Assembly (NCBI GenBank): GCA_947454745.1
Contig: CANGMV010000047.1
Coordinates: 1 to 7,469 of the forward strand
Direction: 5' to 3'
Source: Bacteroidota bacterium
GTDB taxonomy: Bacteria > Bacteroidota > Bacteroidia > Chitinophagales > Chitinophagaceae
Length of the DNA stretch: 7,469 nt
In this document: piece by piece, positions 5,457 to 7,469 of the stretch
Layout of the letters: each line of letters starts with the position of its first letter
Numbering within the stretch: position 1 is the first letter of the stretch
Program-made: the position numbers and the translations under genes
The notes under the pieces: model-generated
Told to the model about the DNA's origin: nothing
Seen by the model: only the letters and a program-made list of their open reading frames with translations
Database searches by the model: none

Positions 5457-7274
5457 TTATTGTTCTTGATGGGTTTGCTGTGCATGGTACAGTTCAGCAT
5501 AAAGGCCATTTTTAGCTAACAAACTTTCGTGTGTGCCCATTTCTGCTATTTTACCTTCTTCAATATAAATGATCACATCAAATTGGAAACTATAAAAAAT
5601 ACGGTGTGTAATAAATAAAGCAGTCTTGTCTTTAATATAGGCTGAAAGATTGCTCAAGATGGTTTGCTCAGTTTTTGCATCCACGGCACTCAAACAATCA
5701 TCAAAAACATAAATAGCAGGCTTCTTAATAATGGATCTCGAAATAGCCACTCTTTGTTTTTGTCCCCCACTTAAAGTAGTACCTCTTTCCCCAATTAAGG
5801 TTTCAAATTGATTAGCTAAATTTTGGATTTCATTGTATACGTTCGCCGTTTTAGTGGCTTCGATCATGTCATTATTCCCATCCAATGCTTCTATACCAAA
5901 TTGGATATTGTTCTGTACTGTATCACTGAATAAAAAAACATCTTGTTGCACATAGCCAATGGATTTTCGCAAATCGTTAACGGAAACATGCTTCACATCT
6001 ACTCCATCGATTTTTACCGTCCCTTCATTCGGATCATACATTCTTGTAATTAATTGTGCAATGGAAGATTTTCCAGAACCTGTTTTACCCAACACTAACA
6101 CTTTTTGTCCAGCCTTAATATGTAAGTCAAAATTCGATAATGCTTTAATACCAGAATGCGGATAAATGAAATTGACATGATCAAAATCGATATTCCCAAG
6201 AACATCCTTAAAAGAAACTGGATTGATTGTCTGAATAGATGGTTGGATAGATAAAAATTCATTTAATCTTTTTTGAGAAGCTGCAGCTCTTTGAATCATA
6301 CTTGCAGTCCATCCTATTGCACTCACAGGAAAAGTGAGCATGTTAATATAAAACACAAACTCAATGATCGTGCCCACTCTACTAGGATCATGATAAGCTT
6401 GTATGCCTCCTAAAAATATTGTCAATAATGTACTTAAGCCAATCATTAAGGACATTGTTGGCGTATAAAAAGCTTCTACTCTTGCTAAACTTACTGCATT
6501 CTTGCGATACAATTCACTATTGCGTTTGAAGAAACCAAGCATCGCAGATTCTTGTACAAATGATTTTATGACTCTAATGCCCGAATAAGATTCTTGTGCA
6601 TTGGTTGTTAAATCAGAAAGTTGCCCCTGAATCTCTTCACTCTTTTTATTAATGATACTATTTACAATATAAATCGTAATTGCTAAAATAGGTAAAGGCG
6701 CAAGCACATATAAACTTAACATAACGTCCTTGCTAAACATATTAAATAAACAAAACCCGATAACAGAAATAAGATTTATTAAATACATTAAGGAAGGTCC
6801 AGTATACATTCTTACCCTACTTACATCTTCCGACATTCTATTCATTAAATCACCTGTACTATGTGTTTTGTAAAACTCTGTATCAAGTTTTTGGTAGTGT
6901 GCATACACTTGATTTTTTTGATCAAATTCAATATGTCGGCTCATGACAATAATCGTTTGACGCATAAAAAACATGAATACACTTCTTATGATTGCTAATA
7001 CCAATATCGTGATACTACAAAATGTAATCAGGTTAGCAAAACTAAATTGGTTATGCGCGCTAATTTGAGCTATAAATGAAACTATAAAGTCGGAATGAAT
7101 GGAGTCAATTGGTTTACCACCAGGTAGCTTAGATTGAACCAAACTAACTACATAACCTGTAATTTGAGGCGCAAGTACAGCTAAGTAATTGGTAGCAATC
7201 ACTAATAATATTCCAGTAAAAAACCTGAATCGATACTTCCAAAAAAAGGGGTTCAGGGCCGCTAATTCTTTCAA
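5457..7274 (-). CDS. MsbA-like ABC exporter half-transporter (TMD-NBD fusion)
   Basis: This 605-aa inner-membrane ABC exporter subunit has an N-terminal membrane domain (about 15-325) fused to an ATPase domain (about 355-600), and it works as a dimer. Hydrophobic segments near 18-36, 80-104, 161-180, 185-205, 270-290 and 303-320 fit six helices. ATPase motifs: Walker A GKTGSGKS 396-403, Q-loop YVQQD 441-445, signature LSGGQ 501-505, Walker B IYVFDD 521-526, D-loop SAVD 529-532, H-loop His557 in ITHR. The Walker B is followed by Asp526-Cys527, so the usual catalytic Glu is Asp; this change is known from the degenerate-site subunits of heterodimeric exporters. The start must be TTG at 7274: the first in-frame Met after it is residue 101, well inside the membrane domain, and upstream codons offer no ATG. 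MKELAALNPFFWKYRFRF resembles the N-terminus of related proteins from memory. The substrate cannot be read from sequence; lipid or drug export is possible. DUF3276 lies downstream on the same strand. Confidence 0.92.
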   Translation of the reverse strand: MKELAALNPFFWKYRFRFFTGILLVIATNYLAVLAPQITGYVVSLVQSKLPGGKPIDSIHSDFIVSFIAQISAHNQFSFANLITFCSITILVLAIIRSVFMFFMRQTIIVMSRHIEFDQKNQVYAHYQKLDTEFYKTHSTGDLMNRMSEDVSRVRMYTGPSLMYLINLISVIGFCLFNMFSKDVMLSLYVLAPLPILAITIYIVNSIINKKSEEIQGQLSDLTTNAQESYSGIRVIKSFVQESAMLGFFKRNSELYRKNAVSLARVEAFYTPTMSLMIGLSTLLTIFLGGIQAYHDPSRVGTIIEFVFYINMLTFPVSAIGWTASMIQRAAASQKRLNEFLSIQPSIQTINPVSFKDVLGNIDFDHVNFIYPHSGIKALSNFDLHIKAGQKVLVLGKTGSGKSSIAQLITRMYDPNEGTVKIDGVDVKHVSVNDLRKSIGYVQQDVFLFSDTVQNNIQFGIEALDGNNDMIEATKTANVYNEIQNLANQFETLIGERGTTLSGGQKQRVAISRSIIKKPAIYVFDDCLSAVDAKTEQTILSNLSAYIKDKTALFITHRIFYSFQFDVIIYIEEGKIAEMGTHESLLAKNGLYAELYHAQQTHQEQ

Positions 7275-7288
7275 AGGGTGGATTTTTG

Positions 7289-7296
7289 TAAAGATA
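7289..7296 (-). promoter_or_regulatory. Candidate -7 element for the ABC exporter gene
   Basis: On the minus strand this is TATCTTTA, one mismatch from TAnnTTTG, ending about 14 nt before the TTG start at 7274. It would give a very short leader of about 10 nt. No matching TTTG lies 19-21 bp upstream, so support is weak. Confidence 0.25.
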
Positions 7297-7350
7297 CATG
7301 GTAGTCAATTAATTAGCGCGATTGTTTAATGGAATAAAAAGGCAATATTT

Positions 7351-7382
7351 TTTGCATATTTCGGTTTCGTATCCTACATTTG
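7351..7382 (+). promoter_or_regulatory. Bacteroidota-type promoter for tRNA-Ser
   Basis: TTTG (7351-7354), 20 bp, then TACATTTG (7375-7382) matches both consensus elements exactly, with the same spacing as the rpoD promoter in this window. The tRNA begins 5 nt after the -7 box, so transcription should start at or within a few bases of the mature 5' end. Confidence 0.75.
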
Positions 7383-7386
7383 CCGC

Positions 7387-7469
7387 GGAGAGATGGCAGA
7401 GCGGTCGAATGCGGCGGTCTTGAAAACCGTTGACTGTTACAGGTCCGGGGGTTCGAATCCCTCTCTCTC
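7387..7469 (+). tRNA. tRNA-Ser (anticodon UGA), 3' end cut by window edge
   Basis: This is a class II tRNA with a long variable arm. The acceptor 5' strand GGAGAGA is at 7387-7393. The anticodon stem GCGGT/ACCGT (7414-7418/7426-7430) encloses the loop CTTGAAA, so the anticodon is TGA at 7421-7423, reading UCA and other UCN serine codons. A variable arm of 16 nt (7431-7446) is typical of tRNA-Ser. The T arm is GGGGG, TTCGAAT, CCCTC at 7447-7463. The acceptor 3' strand TCTCTC (7464-7469) pairs with six of the seven 5' bases. The last pairing base (expected C), the discriminator base and any encoded CCA lie beyond the window. The tRNA is divergent from the ABC exporter gene. Confidence 0.96.

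Noticed and set aside
5959..6165. A 68-codon plus-strand open frame opposite the ABC ATPase domain
   Set aside because: It is the mirror of the Walker A and Q-loop coding region, with no independent evidence of being a gene.
7300..7350. An operator-like palindrome (around AATTAATT) between the ABC gene and tRNA-Ser
   Set aside because: The symmetry is short and made only of A and T, as expected by chance in an AT-rich spacer.
1..7469. A mobile element, phage, defence or CRISPR system
   Set aside because: No transposase, integrase, nuclease, toxin-antitoxin pair, direct-repeat array or terminal inverted repeats were seen. The only typical integration target is the partial tRNA-Ser at the right edge, and the sequence beyond it is not available.

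Overview
The window looks like ordinary chromosomal housekeeping DNA from a low-GC member of the Bacteroidota, probably near Chitinophagaceae. The family-level placement is inferred from remembered protein similarity and was not tested. Three things support the phylum. The primary sigma factor is 285 aa long and has no region 1.1. There is a PUR-alpha-like protein of the DUF3276 type. The promoters have the Bacteroidota form (TTTG, about 20 bp, TAnnTTTG), and most genes have no clear Shine-Dalgarno sequence. I see no insertion sequence, phage gene, CRISPR array or integration site, and no gap between genes exceeds 300 bases.

Layout from left to right: (1) the 5' part of a thioredoxin reductase gene (trxB, minus strand), cut by the left window edge; (2) a strong hairpin terminator and a second small hairpin, both lying between trxB and the primary sigma factor gene (rpoD, minus strand); (3) a divergent intergenic region of about 195 bp holding a near-ideal rpoD promoter on one strand and a possible leaderless start for the next gene on the other; (4) a plus-strand cluster of low-specificity L-threonine aldolase (ltaE), glucose-6-phosphate isomerase (pgi) and a GNAT acetyltransferase whose ATG overlaps the pgi stop codon by one base; (5) a symmetric terminator lying between two convergent transcription units; (6) a minus-strand pair made of an MsbA-like ABC exporter half-transporter followed by the PUR-alpha-like nucleic-acid-binding protein; (7) a consensus promoter followed by tRNA-Ser(UGA), which is missing its last bases at the right edge.

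Functionally these are core genes: redox (TrxB), transcription (sigma factor), amino-acid and sugar metabolism (threonine aldolase, Pgi), translation (tRNA-Ser), export (ABC protein) and a probable RNA/DNA-binding regulator. ltaE-pgi-GNAT and ABC-DUF3276 may each be co-transcribed, from spacing and strand, but no metabolic reason for either grouping is visible. I found no convincing undescribed multi-gene system. The points most worth a second look are the promoter placement (possible leaderless ltaE mRNA and a tRNA with almost no 5' leader), the Asp in place of the catalytic Glu in the ABC Walker B motif, the TTG start of the ABC gene, and the competing hairpins after rpoD.
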